NCBI RefSeq assembly: GCF_042663585.1
Contig: NZ_JBHTAN010000006.1
Coordinates: 682,001-746,000 of the forward strand
Direction: 5' to 3'
Length of the DNA stretch: 64,000 bases
Source of the DNA: Natranaeroarchaeum sp042663585
GTDB lineage: Archaea; Halobacteriota; Halobacteria; Halobacteriales; Natronoarchaeaceae
The notes beneath the pieces are model-generated. The model was not told where the DNA came from and ran no database searches. It saw only the letters and a program-made list of their open reading frames with translations. This document shows, one piece after another, positions 1 through 7,674 of the stretch. How positions within the stretch are numbered: the first letter of the stretch is position 1; each line of letters starts with the position of its first letter. Made by a program: the position numbers and the translations under genes.

Positions 1-1485
1 GACGTCGGCGTTGCGCGTGACGCCGTTCCAGTAGGCGTCGACGGCGATCACCAGATCCATCTCGTCGAGGGCATCGAGCCACGCCTCGGCGTTGCCGTCT
101 TTCAGCGGCATGTCGTGGTGGCAGTAGATGCCGTTGATGTGGTCGTTCTCGACCATCTCGGGGACGAGATTGTGGGCGATCCCTTCGATGTGCCGAAACG
201 GGTACTCCTCGTACTCCTCGTACTTGTGGAGGGCCGGCTCTTTGCCCGCGGCGTTGTTCGGCAGGTCGACACCGATCGTCGCCTGGGTCCCTTTCTCGTC
301 GGGCGTCCATTCGCAGACCTCGAACGGATCCGCCGTGGGCGTACTCTTCCACAGTCGGAGGCCGCCGGGGCGGTCGATGTTGCCGACTAGCCCGTTCAGC
401 GCGGTGATGTTCTGGGTAGCCTTCCAGCCGTTGCCCATCTGGGCCGTTCCGGTCCAGACCGAGATTCCCGCTGCCGGGGCTGCCTCGGCGAAGCCGCGGG
501 CGATCTCTCGGATCTTGTCGGCATCGATCCCGGTGATCTCCGCGGCCCACTCGGGCGTCTTGTCCGCGACAGACTCCCGGTAGGCCTCGAAGCCGTGGGT
601 GTGCTCCTGTACGAACTCCAGATCGAGGCGACCCTCCTGGATGATGACGTGTGCTATCGCCAGCGCCAGCGCGCCGTCGGTTCGGGGCTCGATCGGGAGC
701 CATTCGTCGGACTTCTCGGCCGTCTCGGTGTACTGGGGGTCGATCGTTACTAGCGTCGCGTCGTTCTTCTCGATGGCTTCGAGGACGCCTTTCGCCTCGA
801 ACTGCCCGGCAAAGGAGCCAAGCGGGTTCCGACCCCACATGATGAGATACTCGGAGTTCTGGTAGTCGGGAACCCGGTTGTTCGAACCGACGCCCATCAT
901 CCCGCCGGTGACGAACGTCGGCCCGGCACAGACGTGGACTCCCCGGCCGATCCGTTCGGGCGTGCCGTAGAGGTCGCGCCAGATCGTCCGGAAGATCGGC
1001 GTCTCCGCCCAGCTTCCGGCGTCGAGGAACGTCTCCGCACCGTGTTCCTCGTCGAACTCCTGAAGCCGTTCGGCTGTGTACTCGAAGGCCTCGTCCCAGG
1101 TCGCTTCCCGTAGCTCGCCGTCCTCTCGGATGTAGGGCTGTTTGATCCGGTCGGGGTCGTGAGTCTTGTCGAGCTGGGCTAGCCCCTTCGGACAGAGCGT
1201 TCCGTTTGTGCCGGGACCTGCGCTCCCCCGGGGGTTACCGTCGACGCCAGTGATTCCGACGACGGTATCGTCGTTGACTTTGACTTCCTGGGCACAGTTG
1301 TGACAGCACATCCAGCAGTTGCCGAAGGCGGTGTCGGCGTCCGCGACCGGTGTCGCAGACCGATCCGTACTTGCCAGCCCGGGCGCGCTATCCAGACAGC
1401 CACCGAGTGCGGCGGCCCCTGCGGCGGCCGCGCCGGTCTTCAGCAGGTTTCGACGGGTCAGTCCGCTCCCGTCCTCGCTACTCAT
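1..1485 (-). CDS. Tat-exported molybdopterin oxidoreductase, PhsA/PsrA type (partial, cut by window start)
   Basis: Reads leftward and is cut by the window edge after about 495 codons. Residues 1-30 form a twin-arginine signal (RR at 11-12, Ala-rich hydrophobic stretch, LGGC with Cys30 as a possible lipobox), so the enzyme should act outside the membrane. Cys57, Cys60, Cys64 and Cys98 (in LCPKG) fit the [4Fe-4S] site of bis-MGD enzymes. The Cys in GRGVHVCAGP is a plausible Mo ligand as in PhsA/PsrA. The ATG lies inside the 3' end of the upstream small gene (8-bp overlap), so the two are probably translationally coupled. A rhodanese lipoprotein with a matching promoter sits next door, so thiosulfate, polysulfide or sulfur reduction is the likely role. 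The substrate is not proven. The electron-transfer and anchor subunits would lie beyond position 1. Confidence 0.85.
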   Translation of the reverse strand, partial: MSSEDGSGLTRRNLLKTGAAAAGAAALGGCLDSAPGLASTDRSATPVADADTAFGNCWMCCHNCAQEVKVNDDTVVGITGVDGNPRGSAGPGTNGTLCPKGLAQLDKTHDPDRIKQPYIREDGELREATWDEAFEYTAERLQEFDEEHGAETFLDAGSWAETPIFRTIWRDLYGTPERIGRGVHVCAGPTFVTGGMMGVGSNNRVPDYQNSEYLIMWGRNPLGSFAGQFEAKGVLEAIEKNDATLVTIDPQYTETAEKSDEWLPIEPRTDGALALAIAHVIIQEGRLDLEFVQEHTHGFEAYRESVADKTPEWAAEITGIDADKIREIARGFAEAAPAAGISVWTGTAQMGNGWKATQNITALNGLVGNIDRPGGLRLWKSTPTADPFEVCEWTPDEKGTQATIGVDLPNNAAGKEPALHKYEEYEEYPFRHIEGIAHNLVPEMVENDHINGIYCHHDMPLKDGNAEAWLDALDEMDLVIAVDAYWNGVTRNADV

Positions 1486-1705
1486 CCGCGATCACCTCCG
1501 CTGGCGTGTAGTCGTCGCCGAACTCCTCGCGGAGTCGTTTGTCGTACTTTTCGTGGAACTCCGTCTCGGTGAGTTCGCCGTTCGCGACGCGCATCGCGTC
1601 GATGCCGACCTGCCGGCCGAGCTCCTGATCGTATTCGCTCTCTTCGGGATCGGTTCCAAGGGCGGACAGCGCCTCGAGTGGATCCTGTTGGTTTTCTGGG
1701 CTCAT
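1478..1705 (-). CDS. small acidic protein in front of the molybdoenzyme
   Basis: A 75-residue acidic protein (starts MSPENQQDPLEALSALG) with no cysteines, membrane segment or signal. It is the first gene of the molybdoenzyme transcription unit and overlaps it by 8 bp. Similar short sequences in haloarchaea are, from memory, annotated as 4Fe-4S ferredoxin N-terminal domain proteins: they resemble the N-terminal extension of an iron-sulfur subunit that is here free-standing. It contains no cluster-binding cysteines itself. A role as a chaperone or assembly partner of the oxidoreductase is inference from position only. The promoter is described at 1755-1776. Confidence 0.7.
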   Translation of the reverse strand: MSPENQQDPLEALSALGTDPEESEYDQELGRQVGIDAMRVANGELTETEFHEKYDKRLREEFGDDYTPAEVIADE

Positions 1706-1754
1706 GGAGTGCTCACAATAGGAACCACGGTTCTAGACCGCATAGGTCGTCCTC

Positions 1755-1776
1755 GGGATCTATTCAGGTTTTATAT
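1755..1776 (-). promoter_or_regulatory. TATA box plus shared element of the molybdoenzyme operon
   Basis: Read on the plus strand this is GGGATC-N-ATTC followed by TTTTATAT. On the transcribed strand the TATA box comes first and the GAATNGATCCC part lies just downstream, near the expected transcription start, about 50 bp before the ATG at 1705. The same 22 bp, with 19 identical positions, occurs at 3223-3244 before the rhodanese gene. The conserved part extends well beyond a TATA box, so it is a candidate operator for the adjacent regulator. Confidence 0.6.
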
Positions 1777-1870
1777 GCTGGTGAATCCCGGACGTGCCGG
1801 ACGAACCATCGGATCGGCCGATCAAAAGAGAGTGTTGCGCGCTGACGGCGATAGCCCTTCAGGTCCGGAC

Positions 1871-3184
1871 TCAGAGCGTCGGCGTCGCGACCGAGCTACA
1901 GCCCCAGTCGCCGCCTCCGTCGCCCCCGTCGCCCCCGTCGTCGGTCTCCATCTCGTCGCCGGCCATGTATGCGGCATCGGCCGCCTCGATCTGGTTCGCA
2001 CCAGCGGACGCGAGTTCGGGGATCTCGTCGACGACGATCTCCAGGTCGCTATCGCCGGTATCGCCGTCCGTCCGGTCGTTAACGTCGACGCGCCACTTCT
2101 CCGGCGGGACGTTACCCTCCGTGTTGTTCCCGTCGTACTGGGCCCACTGTCTGGAGAACGAACCGTCGTAGACGACGACGTCGTCGTAGCCCAGAATCCC
2201 GTCGAGGGCGAAATATCCCATCGACGCACGGTAGCCGCTCCCGCAGTACGTGACGATCGTATCACCGTCCTCGACGCCCTCGAGGCCGAAGACGTGGGAT
2301 TCGATCGCGTCGGCATCCTTCCAGTCCCCCCCCTCGGCGAACTTCGTCGAGTAGCTGTCGCCCTCGTTATAGTTCCCCGGATCGTCGACGGTCGCGGTCG
2401 AGATCGTCGCGCCCGGATCCGGCCGGTTGTCGAGGAATACGTCGTCGCGCTCGCCCTCGTGTTTGAGGTCGACGCGCTGGATCATCTGGGCGATGCCGAG
2501 CCGGTCGTCGTTGTTCAGCTCACTGTTGGCCTGCACGCTAAACGTCGCGGACGGCGCGTCGGGTTCGCCGCCGGTTTCGAGCTCGTACTCTTCGCCGTAC
2601 CCGGCGTAGCCCCCGTTGAGGACTTTGACTCGCTCGCGGGGGAAACCCCAGTAGCGGAGCGTCCAGTAGGCCCTCGCCGTCCGGAGCGAGCTCGGCCCCG
2701 AGAGGACGATCGTCGTCTTGGGACAGACGCCGCTACGCTGTAACACCGCGTCCATCTGCGCACCGTTCGGGACCATCGGAGCGACCTCGCCCAGCCCCTC
2801 CACGCGAGCGGCGTGGAACTCGTTTGGACCCCACTTGAGCGCCCCCGGAACGTGACCGTCATCGTAGGTTTCGGTATCCCAGACGCGCAAGACGACGACC
2901 CGCTCGCGGACGTCCAGCTGGCCGAGGTTAACCAGCCCAACGTCTTGCCACTCTTTCAGCGTCGCGGGTTCGATCAACGCGTTGTCCGTCGCCGTCGGAT
3001 CCGGAATGTCCTCCTCTGTCTCCTCTTCTTCCGGCCCGTTTTCCGATTCGTCGCCGTTTTCCATCCCGTTCTCGTCGCCGTTTTCGGCCGCCGGCTCGTC
3101 GTCACCGAGACACCCGGCGAGCGCGCCGAGACCGGCCGCGCCAGTAATCTGTACGAACCGCCGTCGATCGAGTTTTCGGTCCAT
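1871..3184 (-). CDS. exported double-rhodanese sulfurtransferase lipoprotein
   Basis: 437 residues. The N-terminus has RRRF and a lipobox (LAGC, Cys25), a Tat lipoprotein signal, followed by a Gly/Asn/Glu-rich linker to about residue 70. Two rhodanese domains follow. The second carries the active loop CGSGYRAS with the catalytic Cys314. At the equivalent place the first reads LSGPSSLRTARAYW and lacks the cysteine, so it is a non-catalytic partner domain as in thiosulfate sulfurtransferases. The C-terminus is a Gly/Asp-rich stretch ending in WGC and nine more residues, so a second cysteine lies close to the end. It probably moves sulfane sulfur at the cell surface for the neighbouring molybdoenzyme, with which it shares a promoter element. 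The electron or sulfur acceptor is unknown. Confidence 0.85.
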   Translation of the reverse strand: MDRKLDRRRFVQITGAAGLGALAGCLGDDEPAAENGDENGMENGDESENGPEEEETEEDIPDPTATDNALIEPATLKEWQDVGLVNLGQLDVRERVVVLRVWDTETYDDGHVPGALKWGPNEFHAARVEGLGEVAPMVPNGAQMDAVLQRSGVCPKTTIVLSGPSSLRTARAYWTLRYWGFPRERVKVLNGGYAGYGEEYELETGGEPDAPSATFSVQANSELNNDDRLGIAQMIQRVDLKHEGERDDVFLDNRPDPGATISTATVDDPGNYNEGDSYSTKFAEGGDWKDADAIESHVFGLEGVEDGDTIVTYCGSGYRASMGYFALDGILGYDDVVVYDGSFSRQWAQYDGNNTEGNVPPEKWRVDVNDRTDGDTGDSDLEIVVDEIPELASAGANQIEAADAAYMAGDEMETDDGGDGGDGGGDWGCSSVATPTL

Positions 3185-3222
3185 ACCCGTGACTACACGA
3201 TGGGGGTCGTTGAGGATATCCC

Positions 3223-3244
3223 GGGATCAATTCGGATTTTATAT
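3223..3244 (-). promoter_or_regulatory. TATA box plus shared element of the rhodanese gene
   Basis: The plus strand reads GGGATC-N-ATTC then TTTTATAT, 39 bp before the ATG at 3184. It matches 19 of 22 positions of the element at 1755-1776, including bases downstream of the TATA box where an operator would sit. This suggests co-regulation of the rhodanese and the molybdoenzyme, probably by the cysteine-rich regulator encoded at 3283-3936. Confidence 0.6.
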
Positions 3245-3282
3245 AGGGGTCAGTATAATAGAGGTTGCAATGCCGTGGCTGG

Positions 3283-3936
3283 TCACGCCTCCCAGCACGA
3301 GCAGTCACAGGAGAGCTGCCGGACGACGTTCGACTCGGCACGTCGGAGTCGCTGTGACGTCGCCGATAGGGAGATGCCGAGTTCGTCCGCGATCGCGTCG
3401 AGCGGAATCGACGAGTCCGAATCGTAGTAGCCCAACTCCTGGGCGACGTTCACTGCCTCTCGCTGCTTGGCGGTCAGTTCCGAAATATCGACAGAACAGA
3501 GTTCTTTGACCTCGGATCCGTCGGTCGAGACGATGCTACGCACCGAGACGCGCGTGCAGGCCTCCCGGACCTCCGCGACGATCTCGGCAACCGTCTCGGT
3601 ATCGGAGACGTACGTCTCCATGACGAACTCGCCGTCCCCGACCTCAAGATAGCGCGGAAGACAGCCGTACTCCGAGAACACTTTGCCGGGACAGTGGTCA
3701 CAGATTTCGTTCGAGGTGTGTTTCGTGCAGACGCTCTCGTCGTCGTCGTCGCGAACCGCGATATCGAGGTTGCAGTGCTCCTGATCGAGACGGACGTCGA
3801 TGTCGATGACGTCCTCCTCGATCGCGTCCATCACACAGGCACCACCACGTTCGATCTCGAGGACGACCCGTAGGTCACGGTCCTCTACGGGCGGAATGAC
3901 GGATTCTTCTTCGTCGGACGGAGACCCAACAGCCAT
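3283..3936 (-). CDS. HTH_10 (Bat-type) transcription regulator, cysteine-rich
   Basis: 217 residues with the ATG at 3936. A TATA box at 3961-3967 lies at the right distance for a leaderless mRNA, so I prefer this start over a longer upstream one. The C-terminal third has the HTH_10 pattern (LTAKQREAVNVAQELGYY, then IPLDAIADELGISLSATSQRLRRAE). The N-terminal half is a sensor-like domain with a cysteine cluster (C..H..C..C..C in VCTKHTSNEICDHCPGK and YGCLPRY), and the protein ends in CDCSCWEA. Such cysteines could bind metal or sense redox or sulfur state. It sits directly upstream of the rhodanese gene and faces the same way, so it is the obvious candidate regulator of the sulfur locus. Related haloarchaeal proteins control DMSO/TMAO reductase operons. 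Confidence 0.82.
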   Translation of the reverse strand: MAVGSPSDEEESVIPPVEDRDLRVVLEIERGGACVMDAIEEDVIDIDVRLDQEHCNLDIAVRDDDDESVCTKHTSNEICDHCPGKVFSEYGCLPRYLEVGDGEFVMETYVSDTETVAEIVAEVREACTRVSVRSIVSTDGSEVKELCSVDISELTAKQREAVNVAQELGYYDSDSSIPLDAIADELGISLSATSQRLRRAESNVVRQLSCDCSCWEA

Positions 3937-4066
3937 ACGACAGTCTAACGAGCGACGCAGTATAAACGAGTGAGTGCATTCCTGTCCAGTGGGAATCCGT
4001 TCGAGAAACCGCTCGTCACCGGTCAAATCCGGATACTACTTTATGTTTGGGTCGTAACCGGGAGGC

Positions 4067-4321
4067 GTGCCAGAGCCAGTCGAGACCAGCGATCCCGAGG
4101 GCGTCGACTACGGATGGGTGATGCAGACCACCTTCGTGCTCACTATCGTCGTCGGCGCGCCGGTCGTCGCCCTCCTCTCGGTCCCGTACACCCTGCCGAC
4201 GTGGGGTGTCCGAGTGGAGTTTGCGATCCGGGTCGGTGCTGTCGTCTGGATTCTGATCGCTCTCCCGGTGTTTGTTTACGCAAAGCGAAACGTCGACGCG
4301 GGGAACGACTCAGGCGAGTAA
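4067..4321 (+). CDS. small two-helix membrane protein (DUF5822-like)
   Basis: 84 residues with a GTG start. A TATA-like ACTTTATG at 4038-4045 is placed for a leaderless transcript. A GGAGG touches the start codon too closely to be a useful ribosome site. Two hydrophobic helices (about 19-42 and 52-72) are followed by a short charged tail. From memory this resembles a conserved haloarchaeal DUF (DUF5822), but I am not certain of the number. The 3' end overlaps the convergent J-domain gene by 12 bp. No function can be assigned. Confidence 0.7.
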   Translation: MPEPVETSDPEGVDYGWVMQTTFVLTIVVGAPVVALLSVPYTLPTWGVRVEFAIRVGAVVWILIALPVFVYAKRNVDAGNDSGE

Positions 4322-5770
4322 CCGACGGAACGGCGTCCAGACGAACCGTCTCCCGATGAGGAACACCCCGGCCAGCACCGGCACCAGCAGATAGCCGAGT
4401 AGATCGACGTAAAGCGGTAGCGTGCCGAGTGCGGCGTTCCCGACGAGTGCGGCCAGCGGTGCGAACACCGCGAGCGCGAACACGTACGAGAGATTACGGC
4501 CGCGATGTTGGCGCGTTCTCCGGATCGCGAGGAAGAACACCAGCGGCATGACCACGACGCCGAGCGCAAGGACGGCGCTTGGCCCTATCTCCGCGACTTC
4601 GGTCGCGTAGACGTACTCCCACGCCGAGGTGATGCCGTAGGCAGTCGTGTACTCGGTGAGCAGTGCCTGTAAGGCGGCCGTATCGGTGCCTGCCGCTCTG
4701 AGTTCGATTGCGAGTTCCTCGATACTGACCGCGTTCTGGTAGCCGTAGTGTGCAAGCCCGGCTAGATACAGACCGAACGCGGCGATGATCGCCCGCCAGC
4801 CGAGGCGTTTCGCCCCGATCCATCGGGCGATCGGGTTGCCGAACAGGAGGCCCGAGGCCGATCCGGACGTGTCGCTTTCTGCCGCGCCGTCGGTTGCCGT
4901 CGCCCCGCCGGTGTTCGTACTCGCCGACGCGCCGGCCCCTCCTGCTGTAGAGGCGGTTTCGCCACCTGTCGCGGAGCCAGTGCCGCCCGTCGCTCCTGCA
5001 GTGGTTCGGTTCCGGGACGTCGATCCGCCTGTGTTCGTACTCGACGAGGCCGACGACCCGGCCGAGCGGTTCGACGGTCCCGACCCGCTACTGGACGCCC
5101 CCGAACTGCTCGTTCGCGACGAGGTGCGATTGGACGTTCGGGAACTGCTCGAGGAGGGACTGGACGACCCGGAACTCCCGGATGAACGGCTGGACGATCC
5201 GGAACTCCCGGACGAACGGCTTGAACCGCTGGACGATCCACTGCTATTGGATGCCGAACTACTCGTCCGGGTCGAGGACGAAGTGGTCCGGCTACTCGAC
5301 GTGCTGGTAGAACTGCCTGCTGATCTGCGGGTCGAACTGTTCGACGCACTGCTACCGGTCGTCGACCCGGCAGTCGATGTCCCCGAGCGCGTCGAACCGG
5401 TGCTCGAACTGGTACTCGTTTGCGAACTGCTTCCGGTCGTCGCTCCGGAGTCAGAAGCCCCGCTCGAACTACCTGCCGACCCCGACGACTCCGCTTCGTC
5501 GTCGTTGGAGGGCCAACTACTCGGCTCGGGAATCCCGTCGAGCCGTTTGGCGACGTAATCCGTATGGCCCAGTCGGTCGTACGACTGACGCTCGGAGGGA
5601 TCCTTGAGCGTGTCGTAAGCCTTCCGCAGAGCCGTAAACTGGGCGGTCGCGCGCGGGTCGTCGTTGCGGTCCGGATGGTACTCCTGGACCATCTCCCGGA
5701 ACGCGTCCCGGATCTCGTCTTTCGAGGCGTCCTCGTCGACGCCGAGCAGTTCGTAAAAATCTCTCGTCAT
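4310..5770 (-). CDS. J-domain (DnaJ-like) membrane protein with long Ser/Thr-rich linker
   Basis: 486 residues. Residues 3-68 are a J-domain with the HPD triad at 32-34, which stimulates Hsp70 (DnaK) ATPase. The Gly/Phe, zinc-finger and substrate-binding parts of true DnaJ are missing. Residues about 85-290 are low-complexity Ser/Thr/Gly with scattered Arg and Asn, very unlike the acidic haloarchaeal norm. The C-terminal 170 residues hold about four hydrophobic segments. It probably anchors Hsp70 to the membrane. A TATA-like GTTTATAC lies at about 5804-5811, some 35 bp before the ATG. The linker could be glycosylated or disordered; this is inference. Confidence 0.85.
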   Translation of the reverse strand: MTRDFYELLGVDEDASKDEIRDAFREMVQEYHPDRNDDPRATAQFTALRKAYDTLKDPSERQSYDRLGHTDYVAKRLDGIPEPSSWPSNDDEAESSGSAGSSSGASDSGATTGSSSQTSTSSSTGSTRSGTSTAGSTTGSSASNSSTRRSAGSSTSTSSSRTTSSSTRTSSSASNSSGSSSGSSRSSGSSGSSSRSSGSSGSSSPSSSSSRTSNRTSSRTSSSGASSSGSGPSNRSAGSSASSSTNTGGSTSRNRTTAGATGGTGSATGGETASTAGGAGASASTNTGGATATDGAAESDTSGSASGLLFGNPIARWIGAKRLGWRAIIAAFGLYLAGLAHYGYQNAVSIEELAIELRAAGTDTAALQALLTEYTTAYGITSAWEYVYATEVAEIGPSAVLALGVVVMPLVFFLAIRRTRQHRGRNLSYVFALAVFAPLAALVGNAALGTLPLYVDLLGYLLVPVLAGVFLIGRRFVWTPFRRLLA

Positions 5771-5936
5771 ATAACGGCGGTCACTTGCGGCAAATGAGGC
5801 GCAAGTTTATACTATTTTCGAGGCAAATACCCGGAGCAACGGTGGGCATTATATCACTTTGCCGTCTGATCGACCCTGTGCACCCGCCTGCATCCGGGAA
5901 AATATACTCTCACTGAAACCTCACCGGGGATGCTGA

Positions 5937-7208
5937 TTACGAGAGATCGGAGAAATCAGCCAGCGACGACTGTCCCGACTCCTCTCCCGGTGATGGCTCC
6001 TCGGTCCGTCCCCCGTCATCCGTCGGTTCCGCGTCGGTGCCGCCGTCGCTGTCGGCGTCCCAGCCACTTAGTCGCGCCTGCTCGCCGCTCGGGAACTCCA
6101 GGTTCGAGACGCGCACGCCGACTTTTCGGACTGCGGCGTCGTCGAACTCGGTGATCTGTTCCAGTGCGATCCGTTCGACGAGGTCCGGATCGTCGATGGG
6201 CCCCGGCAGGGAGCGCTCGCGCGTATTGACATCGTACGGCGGCGTGACGGCTTTGACGCCGATAGTTCGGTAGAGCGCGCCCCTGCTTCGAGCGCGGTCA
6301 GCGACCGCGCCGGCGAGGGCGCGCACCTGCTCGCGCTTTCGCTCCGGGTCCTCGACGGCGTCGGCGAACGCCGATTCGCGCGAGAGGCTCTTGGGATCGC
6401 CGGTCGGGGTTACCGGGCGAGTATCTGCGCCCCGTGCGCGGTCGTACAGCTCTCGCCCGCGATCACCGAAGGCATCGGTTAGCGCGTGTGGATCCGCGGT
6501 CGTCAGATCGCCAGCGGTCTCGATCCCCATTCCGCGGAGCGATCGGGCGGTAACGGGACCGACGCCGTGGACCTCCTCGACCGACAGCGGGGCGAAAAAG
6601 TCCGCCACTTCGCCCGGTTCGACGACGACGAGCCCGTCCGGCTTGTCGCGGTCGCTGGCGACTTTCGCGGCGCTTAGCGTGGGCGCAACGCCGACGCTGG
6701 CGACTACGCCGACCTCGCGCTCGATCCGGTTTTTGACGTGGCGACCGAAGCCTTCGGCGACCTCCCAGGCGGTGCGATCTGTGACGTCCAGATACGCCTC
6801 GTCGATGCTCACCTCGCGGACCACGTCGGCGCAGTCGTGGAGTATCTCCTTGACGTCTGCCGCGATGGACTGATAGAACTCCAGATCGACGGTGCGGTAG
6901 TAGCCTGCGGGCCCCTCCGCAGGTTCGTCGCTCCCCTCGTCGAGGCGGGGGAGCCGATCGAGCGCGGTCGATATCGCCTGTGCGCTCTCGATGCCGTGCT
7001 CGCGGGCCTCGTAACTCGCCGTCGCGACGGCCCCGATGTCGTCGCCAGGTTCGTAGCCCATCCCGACGACGAGCGGTTCGCCCTCTAGCTCCGGTTCGCG
7101 CAGGCGCTCGCAGGCGGCATAGAAACAGTCCATGTCGACGTGGAGAACGATCTGATCCGGCGGCTCGTCGTCGACGCCGGGCAGCGTAGCGTCCCCCGCA
7201 CTCGGCAT
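5937..7208 (-). CDS. dinB: DNA polymerase IV (Y-family, DinB/Dbh)
   Basis: 423 residues. The catalytic acids are in HVDMDCFYA and SIDEAYLD, the latter typical of Y-family translesion polymerases. The helix-hairpin-helix region VHGVGPVTARSLRGMGI follows, then the little-finger domain. The acidic Gly/Glu-rich C-terminal tail ends in QSSLADF, a good PCNA-interacting (PIP) motif, so the polymerase is probably recruited by the sliding clamp. Compared with the usual 350-360 residues it has an extended N-terminus, an insertion near residue 90 (rich in Glu, Asp and Pro) and the acidic tail, all common in haloarchaea. Error-prone lesion bypass is expected. Confidence 0.95.
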   Translation of the reverse strand: MPSAGDATLPGVDDEPPDQIVLHVDMDCFYAACERLREPELEGEPLVVGMGYEPGDDIGAVATASYEAREHGIESAQAISTALDRLPRLDEGSDEPAEGPAGYYRTVDLEFYQSIAADVKEILHDCADVVREVSIDEAYLDVTDRTAWEVAEGFGRHVKNRIEREVGVVASVGVAPTLSAAKVASDRDKPDGLVVVEPGEVADFFAPLSVEEVHGVGPVTARSLRGMGIETAGDLTTADPHALTDAFGDRGRELYDRARGADTRPVTPTGDPKSLSRESAFADAVEDPERKREQVRALAGAVADRARSRGALYRTIGVKAVTPPYDVNTRERSLPGPIDDPDLVERIALEQITEFDDAAVRKVGVRVSNLEFPSGEQARLSGWDADSDGGTDAEPTDDGGRTEEPSPGEESGQSSLADFSDLS

Positions 7209-7305
7209 ACCCGTCGGTTGGGACGGCTCCGTCCTAAACGTCCCGCTCCGGGCGCACTACCTACAGGGTACAGAACGCTTTTTTGCTCGCGTTCGAAGCC
7301 TACGT

Positions 7306-7517
7306 ATGGTCATCTCGCCAGACCCCCCTTCGATCTCGAAGAGATAACTGGAGCGTCCCGAACGTTCGAAGAGGCCATCGTTTACGCCGACATGGAGGGT
7401 AAAACCGTGCTACACGAGGGAGTTGTCCGACTGCTCGGAAACGGCTGGGTGGAGCTACCCACCGGCTGCCTGCTATCACCGGACGCCGTCCACCACATCG
7501 ACCGGCAGATGGACTGA
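7306..7517 (+). pseudogene. small conserved-looking gene with frameshift in a C run
   Basis: The ATG at 7306 opens MVISPDPP and then hits a stop at 7345. Adding one C to the run of six at 7323-7328 gives a continuous 70-residue protein: MVISPDPPFDLEEITGASRT, then FEEAIVYADMEGKTVLHEG, ending in SPDAVHHIDRQMD at 7517. A T-rich element at 7277-7284 suits a leaderless start at 7306. The downstream frame has no good start of its own except ATG 7391, which would lose half the protein. Either the gene is broken in this strain or the C run was miscalled during sequencing. No function is recognised. Confidence 0.55.
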
Positions 7518-7674
7518 GACGGCGTGAATGGCTTGGTCGCGATGCTCCGGCCAGCGCAGTTCGGCTGCCTTCCGAATCGACTCGTCGAGTCGTATCCGGG
7601 CGAGCCTGACTCTCGCACCGAACAGCATCTTCCGGGTTCCGGTGTTTTTCCTACCGGCCACCCAATAGGTCGGT

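Noticed and set aside
1319..2743. Long open frame on the plus strand opposite the molybdoenzyme and rhodanese genes
   Set aside because: It is the complement of two well-supported genes on the minus strand; high GC leaves antisense frames open. The protein has no recognisable domain.
4061..4065. GGAGG as ribosome site for the gene at 4067
   Set aside because: Only one base separates it from the GTG start, too close to act; TATA position indicates a leaderless transcript.
4785..5558. 257-codon plus-strand frame opposite the J-domain gene
   Set aside because: It is the mirror of the Ser/Thr-rich linker and consists of repeated Asp/Leu/Pro runs.
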